The notes under the pieces: generated by a model | Told to the model about the DNA's origin: nothing | The model's input: only the letters and a program-made list of their open reading frames with translations | The model's database searches: none | Program-made: the position numbers and the translations under genes | In this document: piece by piece, positions 26,343 to 34,455 of the stretch | Position numbering within the stretch: the first letter of the stretch is position 1 | Layout: each line of letters begins with the position of its first letter | Assembly: GCF_003633685.1 (NCBI RefSeq) | Contig: NZ_RBKT01000001.1 | Span: 434,001-498,000 of the forward strand | Length of the DNA: 64,000 bases | From: Micromonospora pisi | GTDB taxonomy: Bacteria; Actinomycetota; Actinomycetes; Mycobacteriales; Micromonosporaceae | Direction of reading: 5' to 3'

Positions 26343-27593
26343 ATGAGAAGTTCCAACGTCCCGCCCGCCCTCGTCTCCACCACTGCGCGCCGGCACCGGC
26401 GCCGACTCGCCGTCGCCGCGCTGGCCACCGCCTGCCTGCTCACCGCCTGTGCCGCGCCACAGCCGGCGGCTCCACAGGCGACCGGCGGCACGGTGCCCGA
26501 CAGGCCCGCATCCCCGGTCGTCCTGAACGTGCTCGACGTCGCCGGCAACCTCCAGCTCACCCAGGGCATGATCGACGAGTTCGTGGCGAAGAACCCGAAC
26601 GTGGTGTCGAAGGTGACGTACTCGAAGTCGCCGGCACCGGAGCTGGTCGGCAAGATCAAAGCCCAGCAGGGGGCGAACCGGGTCGACCTCGACCTGGTGC
26701 TGACCGGCGTGGACGGTCTGGCCGCCGGCATCGAACAGCAGCTCTGGACACCGCTACTGCCGGCGTACGCCAACCGGCTACCGGGCATGGCGAACTACCT
26801 GCCGGGCGCGGCGGCGATGCAGCAGCTCGCCGGGGACTTCGGGGTGACGGTCACCTACTATCCCTCCGGCCCCCTGATCGAATACCTGCCGTCGAAGGTG
26901 CCGAACCCGCCGAAGACCGCCGCCGAGCTGTTGACGTACGCCCAGGCGAACCCGGGTACGGTGCAGTACGCCCGGCCGTCGAACTCCGGACCCGGCCGCA
27001 CCTTCCTGATGGGGCTGCCGTACCTGCTCGGCGACACCGATCCCAAGGATCCGGTCCGTGGCTGGGAGAAGACCTGGGCCTATCTCGCCGAGCTGAACCG
27101 GCACGTCAGCATCTACCCCTCGGGCACCAGCGAGACGATGAAGAACCTGGCCAACGGCTCGGCGAAGATCATCGTCAGCACCACCGGCTGGGACATCAAC
27201 CCGAGGGTGCTCGGCACCGTGCCGGCCGAGGCGAAGATCGGCACCCTGGACGGGTTCCACTGGGTCGCCGACGCCCACTACGCGGTCGTACCCAAGGGGG
27301 TGTCGACCGACAAGCAGGCGGCCGTGCTCGCCCTGCTCGACTGGATGCTCACCCCCAACCAGCAGGCCAAGGCGTACGACAACGGCTACTTCTATCCCGG
27401 ACCGGCGGTCAAGGACGTGACCCTGGCGATGGCCCCGGAGGCGAGCCGGAAGGCGATCGAGCAGTACGGCCGGCCCGAGTACGAGCAACTCATCGCGGAT
27501 CACCCGGTCGAGGTTCCGCTCGGCGCGAAGGCACTGGTCGAGGCGTTCAGCCGGTGGGACCGCGAGATCGGCGGCGCGAAGGTGGGCAAGTGA
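26343..27593 (+). CDS. ABC importer substrate-binding lipoprotein (PotD-like class)
   Basis: A 416-residue extracytoplasmic binding protein. The signal has twin arginines (ARRHRRRLAVAALATACLL) and a lipobox ending in LLTAC. The mature part begins VVLNVLDVAGNLQL and carries LVLTGVDGLAAG, IIVSTTGWDIN and WVADAHYAVVPKGV, typical of type II binding proteins for polyamine-, iron- or phosphonate-like ligands. It heads a four-gene importer. ATG at 26343 has GGAGAG upstream. The exact ligand cannot be read from sequence; spermidine/putrescine-type is only the nearest class. Confidence 0.85.
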   Translation: MRSSNVPPALVSTTARRHRRRLAVAALATACLLTACAAPQPAAPQATGGTVPDRPASPVVLNVLDVAGNLQLTQGMIDEFVAKNPNVVSKVTYSKSPAPELVGKIKAQQGANRVDLDLVLTGVDGLAAGIEQQLWTPLLPAYANRLPGMANYLPGAAAMQQLAGDFGVTVTYYPSGPLIEYLPSKVPNPPKTAAELLTYAQANPGTVQYARPSNSGPGRTFLMGLPYLLGDTDPKDPVRGWEKTWAYLAELNRHVSIYPSGTSETMKNLANGSAKIIVSTTGWDINPRVLGTVPAEAKIGTLDGFHWVADAHYAVVPKGVSTDKQAAVLALLDWMLTPNQQAKAYDNGYFYPGPAVKDVTLAMAPEASRKAIEQYGRPEYEQLIADHPVEVPLGAKALVEAFSRWDREIGGAKVGK

Positions 27594-28747
27594 CCTTCAC
27601 CCGGCTGCGGCTCGACGGCGTCTCACGCAGCTTCGGCGGTCACCACGCCCTGGTCGGACTGGACCTGACCATCGAGCGGGGCGAGTTCATCGCCCTGCTC
27701 GGACCGTCCGGCTGCGGCAAGTCGACCGCGCTGAACTGCCTCGCCGGGCTGCTGCCGTTGACCCGGGGCAGCATCTGGACCGACGAAACCCGGCTGGACA
27801 CCCTGCCACCGGAGCGGCGCGGTTTCGGCATGGTTTTCCAGAACTACGCCCTCTTCCCGCACCTGACGGTCCGGCGCAACATCGCCTTCGGGCTACAGAT
27901 GCGCCGGCTGCCCCGGGCCGAGGTCCGGCGCCGGACCGAAGAGGCGATCCAACTGGTACGCCTGGAGGAGCACGCCGGCAAACTGCCCGGCCAGCTCTCC
28001 GGTGGCCAGCAGCAGCGGGTGGCGATCGCCCGCGCGGTGGTGCTGGAACCCGCGCTGGTGCTGATGGACGAGCCACTGTCCAATCTGGACGCGAAACTGC
28101 GGCTGGAGATGCGGACCGAGATCCGGCGGCTGCACCAGTCGCTCGGCCTGACCACGGTGTACGTCACCCACGACCAGGAGGAGGCGCTGTCGCTCGCCGA
28201 CCGGTTGGTGGTGCTGCGCGACGGCCGGGTCCAGCAGATCGGCCCGCCGGAGGAGTTGCACACCCGCCCGGCGAACCGGCACGTCGCCGACTTCATGGGC
28301 TACCGCAACCTGCTGCCGCTGCGCGCCACGCAACGGCACGCCAGCTCCCAGATCGTGGTGGAGGGCGAGGGGCTGCGACTGGTCGGCACCCCGGTCGGCC
28401 CGGTGCGCCCCGGCGACCCGGTGATCGCCGCCGTACGCCCCGAGGACCTGCGGATCGCGGAGGTGCAGGGCACCGGCCTGCTCGCCACGGTCGAGGTGGT
28501 CGAGTACCAGGGTCGGGAGGTGGCGGTCGAGGCCCGGACCGAGGGCGGGCTCGCGCTCAACCTGCGTACCTCCCAGCGTCCGGTCCTCGGCGAGCGGGTG
28601 GAACTGGTCGTCGCCCCGGCCCGTCTGCTGGTCTTCCCGACCGACGACCCCCCGACGGACGACGCCCGGACCGGCGACGGAACCCCGTCCGGCGGGACTT
28701 CGGCACCCGGGGCGACCACCCCGGCCGACAAAGCGGTACCGGCATGA
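27590..28747 (+). CDS. ABC importer ATPase (PotA/FbpC-like)
   Basis: A 385-residue ATPase. Walker A is GPSGCGKST, the Q-loop is VFQNYALFPH, the signature is LSGGQQQR, Walker B is LVLMDEPLSNLD and the switch His is in VYVTHDQEEA. A TOBE domain at the C-terminus (VIAAVRPEDLRI onward) is followed by a disordered Asp/Thr/Pro tail. Its GTG start overlaps the stop of the binding-protein gene (GTGA), which shows translational coupling. It powers uptake through the two permeases that follow. Confidence 0.93.
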   Translation: MTFTRLRLDGVSRSFGGHHALVGLDLTIERGEFIALLGPSGCGKSTALNCLAGLLPLTRGSIWTDETRLDTLPPERRGFGMVFQNYALFPHLTVRRNIAFGLQMRRLPRAEVRRRTEEAIQLVRLEEHAGKLPGQLSGGQQQRVAIARAVVLEPALVLMDEPLSNLDAKLRLEMRTEIRRLHQSLGLTTVYVTHDQEEALSLADRLVVLRDGRVQQIGPPEELHTRPANRHVADFMGYRNLLPLRATQRHASSQIVVEGEGLRLVGTPVGPVRPGDPVIAAVRPEDLRIAEVQGTGLLATVEVVEYQGREVAVEARTEGGLALNLRTSQRPVLGERVELVVAPARLLVFPTDDPPTDDARTGDGTPSGGTSAPGATTPADKAVPA

Positions 28748-29655
28748 CCCCGCCGCCGACCGGCAGCGGGTCGACCGTACGGGTGGCACTGCGGCACCGC
28801 CTCGCCGAGCGGGGCGTCGACCGGCAACTCCTGCTGCTCGCCCCGGCGGCGCTCTTCGTCGCGGTGCTCTTCGTCTACCCGTTCCTCTACGGGGTGGGGC
28901 TGTCGTTCCAACCGACCCGGGGTGGAACGTTCGGGGCGTACCGCGAGTTCTTCGCCGACCCGTACCAGCGCGACACCATCTGGACCACGTTGCGACTGTC
29001 GCTGCCGGCGGCGTTGCTCAACGTGGCGGCGTCGGTGCCGATCGCGTACCGGATGCGCGGCCGGTTCCGGGGAAAGCGGCTGCTGACGGCGGTGCTGGTG
29101 GTGCCGATCACGCTGGGCACGGTGCTGACCGCCCAGGGCCTGCTCAACTTCCTCGGCCCGACCGGCTGGTTCAACCGGACACTGCTCAGCAGCGGCCTGA
29201 TCGACGAGCCGGTACGGCTCACCTACAACTACTGGGGCGTCTTCTTCTCCCTCGTCATCACCGGCTTCCCGTTCGCGTTCCTGCTGGTGCTCTCGTACCT
29301 GTCCGGGATCGATCCGGCGCTGGAGCGGGCGGCGGCGACGCTCGGCGCCGGTTGGGCGCAGCGGTTCCGCCGGATCACCCTGCCGCTGCTGGCACCGGGG
29401 CTGGCGACCACGTTCTGCCTGACCTTCGTGCTCGCGTTCAGTGTCTTCCCGTCGGCGGTGCTGGTCGGTGACCCGGCCGGCGACACCCGGGTCATCTCGA
29501 TCGCCGCGTACGAAGCGGCCTACCTGCGCTACGACTACCCGATGGCGGCGACCATCGCGGTGCTGATGGGTCTGGTCGAGTTGCTGGTCATCGCGGCTGT
29601 GCTCGGCTGGCGGTCGCTGCTCTACACCGGCTCGACGGCGGGAGGGAAGGGCTGA
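28744..29655 (+). CDS. ABC importer permease 1
   Basis: A 303-residue BPD-type inner-membrane subunit with six predicted helices. The coupling (EAA) loop is recognisable in DPALERAAATLGAGWAQRFR followed by RITLPLLAPG. Its ATG overlaps the ATPase stop codon (ATGA). An N-terminal cytoplasmic extension of about 35 residues comes before the first helix LLLLAPAALFVAVLFVYPF. It forms a heterodimer with the next gene's product. Confidence 0.92.
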   Translation: MTPPPTGSGSTVRVALRHRLAERGVDRQLLLLAPAALFVAVLFVYPFLYGVGLSFQPTRGGTFGAYREFFADPYQRDTIWTTLRLSLPAALLNVAASVPIAYRMRGRFRGKRLLTAVLVVPITLGTVLTAQGLLNFLGPTGWFNRTLLSSGLIDEPVRLTYNYWGVFFSLVITGFPFAFLLVLSYLSGIDPALERAAATLGAGWAQRFRRITLPLLAPGLATTFCLTFVLAFSVFPSAVLVGDPAGDTRVISIAAYEAAYLRYDYPMAATIAVLMGLVELLVIAAVLGWRSLLYTGSTAGGKG

Positions 29656-30509
29656 TGGCGGCGATCGGACGCACGACCCGCCGACGTTGGGTCGCCAGTC
29701 CCGGGGCCTGGCTGGTCTGGGGTGCCGTGCTCTTCTTCTTCGTCAACCTGGCCGGTGTCGTCGGCTCGGTGCTGGTCAACTCGTTCGGCACCCGCTGGTT
29801 CGACACCTGGTTGCCACAGGGCTTCACCACCAACTGGTACGGCACCGCCTGGCGCGAGTTCGGGCTGTTGCCCGTACTGGTGGTGACGCTGGAGGTGTCC
29901 CTGCTGGTGGTCGGCATCTCGGTGCTGATCGGGGTGCCGGCGGCGTACGCACTCGCCCGCCGGACGTTTCCCGGTAGACGGCTGCTGTACCTGCTCTTCC
30001 TGCTGCCGATCCTGATGCCGCCGATCACGTACGGCATCCCGCTCGCCACGGTGCTCTACAAGTACGGCTTCGCCGGGCACCTCTCCGGTGTGGTGCTGGC
30101 CAACCTGGTGCCGTCGGTGCCGTTCGTGATCCTGACCATGACGCCGTTCATCGAGCAGATCGATCCGGCGATCGAACGGGCGGCGCGGATGTGCGGTGCC
30201 CGTACCGGTCAGGTTTTCGTCCGGATCCTCGCGCCGTTGCTGACGCCGGGCATCCTCGCGGCCTCGATCCTGGTCCTGGTGCGCACGGTCGGGATGTTCG
30301 AACTGACCTTCCTGACCGCCGGCCCGGACTCGCAGACCCTGGTGGTGGCGCTGTACTACTCGATGTCGGCGGCCGGCATCCGGGCGCAGCAGTCGGTCGA
30401 CGCGATGGCGGTCATCTACACCTCGATGATGCTGGTGCTGCTGGTCGTCGCACTGCGTTTCGTCAACCCGACCCAACTGGTCGCCAGGGTCCGTGACGAC
30501 ATCGACTAG
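29655..30509 (+). CDS. ABC importer permease 2
   Basis: A 284-residue BPD-type permease, the second membrane subunit of the importer. It has six helices and the EAA loop DPAIERAARMCGARTGQVF followed by VRILAPLLTPG. Its start overlaps the stop of permease 1 (TGATG). It ends the operon; a hairpin lies between it and the convergent TIM-barrel gene. Confidence 0.92.
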   Translation: MAAIGRTTRRRWVASPGAWLVWGAVLFFFVNLAGVVGSVLVNSFGTRWFDTWLPQGFTTNWYGTAWREFGLLPVLVVTLEVSLLVVGISVLIGVPAAYALARRTFPGRRLLYLLFLLPILMPPITYGIPLATVLYKYGFAGHLSGVVLANLVPSVPFVILTMTPFIEQIDPAIERAARMCGARTGQVFVRILAPLLTPGILAASILVLVRTVGMFELTFLTAGPDSQTLVVALYYSMSAAGIRAQQSVDAMAVIYTSMMLVLLVVALRFVNPTQLVARVRDDID

Positions 30510-30547
30510 GAGCTGCATCGAAGCCGGTCAGAGCATTCGTTGACAGC

Positions 30548-30574
30548 GACAATCTGTTCCGGCTACAGGTTGTC
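30548..30574. terminator. Terminator between convergent genes
   Basis: GACAATCTGT and ACAGGTTGTC form a 10-bp stem with one G-T pair and a 7-base loop. It lies 39 bp past the importer operon and overlaps the last codons of the minus-strand gene ending at 30563. Confidence 0.55.
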
Positions 30575-31636
30575 GACACAGCCAGTGACGGTGGTTCGAG
30601 GCCGACCCGCGGATCGCGTCGTGCGTGGAAACGTGAGGCTCTGAGCGCGCGTGCGGCCGTATTCGGCTAGGGCGTGGAACGCGGCCTTCGGCCTCCACGA
30701 GCCGTCCGGCAGTACCCGCACGATCCCACGCGCGGCCAGGTCGTAGTCGTGCTCCGGGTCGCCGGTGGTCGGTAGGTGCCGGTTCGCGAACGTGTACACG
30801 AACGCCGCCTCCACCCCGCCGGTCTCATAGTCGCGCAGCAGGTCCACGACGTAGCGGGCCTGGCCCTCCTCGTCGCGCTCCAGCGCTGCGGTGAGCTTCG
30901 CGGGGCAACCGTGCTCGTCGTACGTCACCGGCTCCGCCCCGCCCGCGACCTCAGCGGCACCGCGGAACGTGCAGCAGCCGAACTCGGTCGCGGCGTACGG
31001 CTTGCCCTGCCCCACTGCCGCCGCCAGGGTTTGCGGGAACGCCGCGGCGTTGGTCGCGTCGCGGTAGCCGGCGTCGCTGGCGATGATGTCGAACGGCGCC
31101 CAGTCCACGTCCTCCAGCGGGATCGAGGCGTAGCCGACGGGGCCGCCGAACCGCTCCCGCACCGCAGGGACCACCTCGGCGAGGAAGTCGCGTACCGCGG
31201 CGCGCGCGACCGGGACCGCCTCCCGCATCCGCACCGGATCGGTGAACAGCGCCATGCGCTCGGCCAGGTCACGGCCGGGCAGGAAGCCGTCGGTGAACAT
31301 GGAGATCTCGGAGCCCGTGAGGTACACGACGGAGGCCCCGCCGCGCCGCAGCCGCTCGGCCCGCTCGGCGCCGTCGAGCACGAACGCCATGAGCCCGTCG
31401 CGGTCGAGGCCGTTGGTGAACGGGCAGTACCAGACCTCGAGCCCGACCTCGGCGGCGAATCGCGCGGCCAGCTCCAGCCGGTCCTGGACCCCGCCGGTGA
31501 TGCGTACCGCGTCGCAGTGCAACTCCTGACGGATGACGCGCAGGTCGCGCCGCACGGTCTCGGGATCGAACGGCTCATGGGTCGTGGACCCGGCGCTCAC
31601 GAAACCGGTGTCGTAGTTCATGCCGAAGACGCGCAT
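30563..31636 (-). CDS. TIM-barrel, glycoside-hydrolase-like protein
   Basis: A 357-residue soluble protein. MRVFGMNYDTGF starts the first strand; ELHCDAVRITGG, VWYCPFTNGL, VYLTGSEISMF, FDIIASDAGYRD and YAATEFGCCTF mark later strands, and the Glu in ATEFGC sits where retaining glycosidases keep an acid residue. I recall related actinobacterial proteins being labelled 'abortive infection protein', without evidence I can cite. ATG at 31636 has GGAGAAC upstream. It is divergent from a TetR gene, with two operator copies over the shared promoter region. Confidence 0.7.
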   Translation of the reverse strand: MRVFGMNYDTGFVSAGSTTHEPFDPETVRRDLRVIRQELHCDAVRITGGVQDRLELAARFAAEVGLEVWYCPFTNGLDRDGLMAFVLDGAERAERLRRGGASVVYLTGSEISMFTDGFLPGRDLAERMALFTDPVRMREAVPVARAAVRDFLAEVVPAVRERFGGPVGYASIPLEDVDWAPFDIIASDAGYRDATNAAAFPQTLAAAVGQGKPYAATEFGCCTFRGAAEVAGGAEPVTYDEHGCPAKLTAALERDEEGQARYVVDLLRDYETGGVEAAFVYTFANRHLPTTGDPEHDYDLAARGIVRVLPDGSWRPKAAFHALAEYGRTRAQSLTFPRTTRSAGRPRTTVTGCVDNL

Positions 31637-31656
31637 CGAGTTCTCCTCGCTCATAA

Positions 31657-31692
31657 GGTACGTCACGTACCCTATAAGGTACGTCCAGTACC
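31657..31692. promoter_or_regulatory. Two operators, 21 bp apart, between the TIM-barrel and TetR genes
   Basis: The first site (31657-31671) is GGTACGT-C-ACGTACC, a perfect 7-bp inverted repeat. The second (31678-31692) is GGTAC-GTCCA-GTACC, with shorter arms. Both sit in a duplicated ATAAGGTACGTC context. The 21-bp offset equals two helical turns, which suits two dimers bound on the same face. They fill the 65-bp gap between the divergent start codons. Confidence 0.85.
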
Positions 31693-31701
31693 CTACAAGA
31701 C

Positions 31702-32283
31702 ATGAGCACGAGGCGCCGGGGCGAGGAACTGGAGCAGGCGATCCTGCAAGCGGCGGCGGAGGAACTGCGCGAGTCCGGCTACGCGGGGATGACCATGGAC
31801 CGGGTCGCGGTCCGGGCCAGGACCAACAAGAACGCCATCTACCGCCGGTGGCCACACCGAGCGGCACTGGGCATCGCGGCGTACCGCCACCTGTCCGATG
31901 CCGCGATGCCGAACCCCGACACCGGCACCCTGCGCGGCGACGCGCTCGAAATGCTGCGGCGGGCGAACGAGACGTGGTCCTCGCCGCACGGAGCCGTCCT
32001 ACGCGGCCTGCTGGCGGCTGCGGCGGACGACCCGGCGCTGCTCGACCTCATGCGTGAACGGTCGGGCGCGGACACCATGGACCGCGCCTGGCTGACCATG
32101 CTCGAACGCGCCACAACCCGCGGCGAGGCGCCGCCGGCGGCCGCTCATCCGCGCGTCGCGACTGTGCCGATGATGCTGCTACGAGCCGAGTTCGCGATGC
32201 GCGGCATCCCCTCGGTCCCCGACGAGGTACTGATCGAAATCGTCGACGAGGTCTTCCTGCCGCTCGTACGGGGCCGCGCCTGA
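31702..32283 (+). CDS. TetR family regulator
   Basis: A 193-residue repressor. The DNA-binding domain at 10-55 has GMTMDRVAVRARTNKNAIYR followed by RWPHR, and a TetR_C_11-like helical ligand domain makes up the rest. It lies 9 bp after the second of two palindromes that overlap its own promoter and that of the divergent TIM-barrel gene, so it very likely represses both. There is almost no leader and no clear ribosome site. Confidence 0.92.
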   Translation: MSTRRRGEELEQAILQAAAEELRESGYAGMTMDRVAVRARTNKNAIYRRWPHRAALGIAAYRHLSDAAMPNPDTGTLRGDALEMLRRANETWSSPHGAVLRGLLAAAADDPALLDLMRERSGADTMDRAWLTMLERATTRGEAPPAAAHPRVATVPMMLLRAEFAMRGIPSVPDEVLIEIVDEVFLPLVRGRA

Positions 32284-32501
32284 ACACTCACACCGAACGC
32301 GACCACGCGCCAATCAATTGCTCTCCGGAACATGCTCCGCGCAATCCGACCCATGCATCCGCTCACCCGAGCCACGATCAAACGCAGGGCCACCCGCGCT
32401 GTCAGCGGCAGGTCAATGCGTCTGTCGCCGCCCACCGCAATCCGCGGTGCAGTGTTCGTTGCTGACGATCCCGGGGGTCACGCTGTCGACTCGTCTGACC
32501 C

Positions 32502-33122
32502 TTAAGGCAGGTCGCGCTGCTGAAGGACCCCGCGAAAGGGACTTGCCGACTCGCCCGCGAAGCGCGGGAAATCGCGCACGAGATCTTCCTCGGCTGCCTC
32601 ATACGAGGAGTTCGCGAGCGCATCGTAGTACTTCCCGACGCTTGCCAGCCGAATCTCGTTGTCGCGATCGAGGTCGTTACTGAGGATCGCGTGCTGTCGC
32701 GCGATGAGCAGACTTATCTGGTTTCGCAACTCGGTGGTTACCGACTTGCGGCCTTCGAACAAGGCAACCAGCCGGCTGTCGGCTTCAAGCGCACGCCAGC
32801 CGGAAGCACGTCGCCGGGCCTCAAGGGCGCGCGACTCAGCACCTAGGAACGTGGCAGCACCGGAAGCCCCTGCGACCACAAACGCAAGGACAGCCGCCGG
32901 AACGCGCCCGTCAGCCGACGCCAGCCCTGCCGCCCCGGCGACCGCCGCCACTATCGCCGTAGGTAAACCCAGCGCAAGGTAGGCGATATTCCACCGACGA
33001 GCGGCTGCCGCAGTACTTCTGGCCTCGACATCTGCTGCTTCGGCGATCCTCATTGCTTCCGACTGCAGGTCTTTCCGGATCCGTGAGGCCTCGGCCGCCA
33101 TCTCGTCACGATTGAGCGTCAT
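32502..33122 (-). CDS. Two-TM membrane protein resembling SLATT effectors
   Basis: A 206-residue protein. A charged N-terminal helix (1-44) is followed by two close membrane helices (about 46-68, IAYLALGLPTAIVAAVAGAA; and 76-98, AAVLAFVVAGASGAATFLGA), then a long soluble helix region with RALEARRRASGWRALEAD and IRLASVGKYYDAL. This layout is that of SLATT/S-2TM domains, proposed pore-forming effectors in bacterial conflict systems. I call it by topology only. Base composition is lower in GC than the core genes around it. No SLOG or nucleotidyltransferase partner is adjacent. Confidence 0.6.
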   Translation of the reverse strand: MTLNRDEMAAEASRIRKDLQSEAMRIAEAADVEARSTAAAARRWNIAYLALGLPTAIVAAVAGAAGLASADGRVPAAVLAFVVAGASGAATFLGAESRALEARRRASGWRALEADSRLVALFEGRKSVTTELRNQISLLIARQHAILSNDLDRDNEIRLASVGKYYDALANSSYEAAEEDLVRDFPRFAGESASPFRGVLQQRDLP

Positions 33123-33308
33123 GCGTCAAGCTTCCCCAGTGTCTGCCTCATTGCGCAAGCACATCGGTTCGACCGGGGGGGTGGATTCCGATGTTCCGCT
33201 ACGGAACCGTGACGGCGGCCAACCGGGATGATCCTCAGCCTCCATGACCGCCCCTTACTCTGACACCAATCTTGGCGCACTCTCATCGGCATGATCGGGT
33301 GCGCTCAT

Positions 33309-33440
33309 CTACGCCGACTCGTCGGCGGCTGGGTAGGCCGGAAGCTGTGAGATTCGGATGAGGGCTACGGTGGCGCGGGCTCGTACGGTGCGGTCTGGGT
33401 CCTGGGTGAGGGTGGCGATCAGTGGTCGTGCGCCGGTCCA
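33309..33440 (-). pseudogene. Severed C-terminal repeat of the HEAT protein
   Basis: In the frame one base off from the upstream HEAT gene, 43 codons read WTGARPLIATLTQDPDRTVR then ARATVALIRISQLP and end at a TAG. This is a clear HEAT helix pair that continues the repeat series. Adding one base at about 33441 would rejoin it and give a protein of about 307 residues. It is a 1-bp deletion or a sequencing error. Confidence 0.75.
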
Positions 33441-34231
33441 GACGCAGCCGCCCCGCGCAGGTTTCCGAGCCCACGGGCCGCACCGGCGCGTACCCGCGGC
33501 TCGGCATCTACCAGCAGTGACAGCAGGGCGGCCGTCGCATCTGGCCGATGGTCCGGATGGATGGGCAGATAGCCGATGGTCTCGCCAAGCGCTGAGCGGA
33601 CGTGCACGGCGGGATCGCGAGTCAGGGGTAGGAGGTGATTGACGGAGTCCGGGTCAGCGAACCAGCGCAGGTGCAATACGGCGGATCGCCGAGTCCAATC
33701 GTCCGGATCGTGCAAGGCGGACAGCACCAACTCGTATGCGCGCCTGTCGCCCTCGATGCTTGTCAGAGAACCCAGCACGGCCCGCCGGATCTGAGGGTCA
33801 ACGTCAGTCAGCGCCTGTTGCAGCACGTTGATGTCGCTGGGCTGGATGAGGTAGCCAAGCGCCCACAACCCGGCACCGCGTAGGTCACGATGGTTGGCGA
33901 CGATGAACGACAGCACGGTAGGCCGGCAGCCCGCCGGATCGGCTTTCATGATGTTCGCCAGCCAGGCACAGAGGTCGTCGCGGTCATCGCCGCGTAGTGG
34001 ACGAGCGAACACGCGTAGCAGCAGCGGAAACGCCGCGGTGCCGCGAAGCCCGGCCAGGATGTAAGCCATCAAGTTCCGGCCGTACCAGTTGTGCTCGTCG
34101 AGATAGCGTTCCAGCGCGGCCTGCACGGGCGGCACCAACGAATAGTCACCGCTTGCGGCTAACTCCTCGAGCGCTGGCCATGGATCGCCGTCGAGCGTGT
34201 CGACATGGCGGAACACCTCGTCGAGCGTCAC
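33419..34231 (-). CDS. HEAT-repeat protein, C-terminus frameshifted
   Basis: A protein of 270 residues as read. Helical repeats of the HEAT/PBS-lyase type run from about residue 60: RDLRGAGLWALGYLIQPSD, then DPQIRRAVLGSLTSIEG, DDWTRRSAVLHLRWFADPD, PAVHVRSALGETIGYL and EPRVRAGAARGLGNLRG. These solenoids bind proteins or peptides. The reading frame leaves the repeat pattern at about 33441 and stops in ASGPAHDH. The GTG at 34231 has GGAGG eight bases upstream. It follows the STAND NTPase on the same strand by 224 bp. Confidence 0.75.
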   Translation of the reverse strand: MTLDEVFRHVDTLDGDPWPALEELAASGDYSLVPPVQAALERYLDEHNWYGRNLMAYILAGLRGTAAFPLLLRVFARPLRGDDRDDLCAWLANIMKADPAGCRPTVLSFIVANHRDLRGAGLWALGYLIQPSDINVLQQALTDVDPQIRRAVLGSLTSIEGDRRAYELVLSALHDPDDWTRRSAVLHLRWFADPDSVNHLLPLTRDPAVHVRSALGETIGYLPIHPDHRPDATAALLSLLVDAEPRVRAGAARGLGNLRGAAASGPAHDH

Positions 34232-34455
34232 CTGAATCGCCTCCAGCGCCTGCCGGGCCGGCTTCGGCAAGATGTGAACGGTACTCCACCCAGGCGCGAC
34301 TCGCGCCCGCTCCTCGCCATGCCGAGGGGAGTCGGGGCGCGCTTGTTCGCGTTGCTGCCGAAGCCGACCACTCGGGATCGATCCAGTCACCGTGACCGAG
34401 GCTCGGGGGCCTGAGGCGCTTGTCAGGGAGTCGGGCGCACTGCTCAGCGGGGCGG

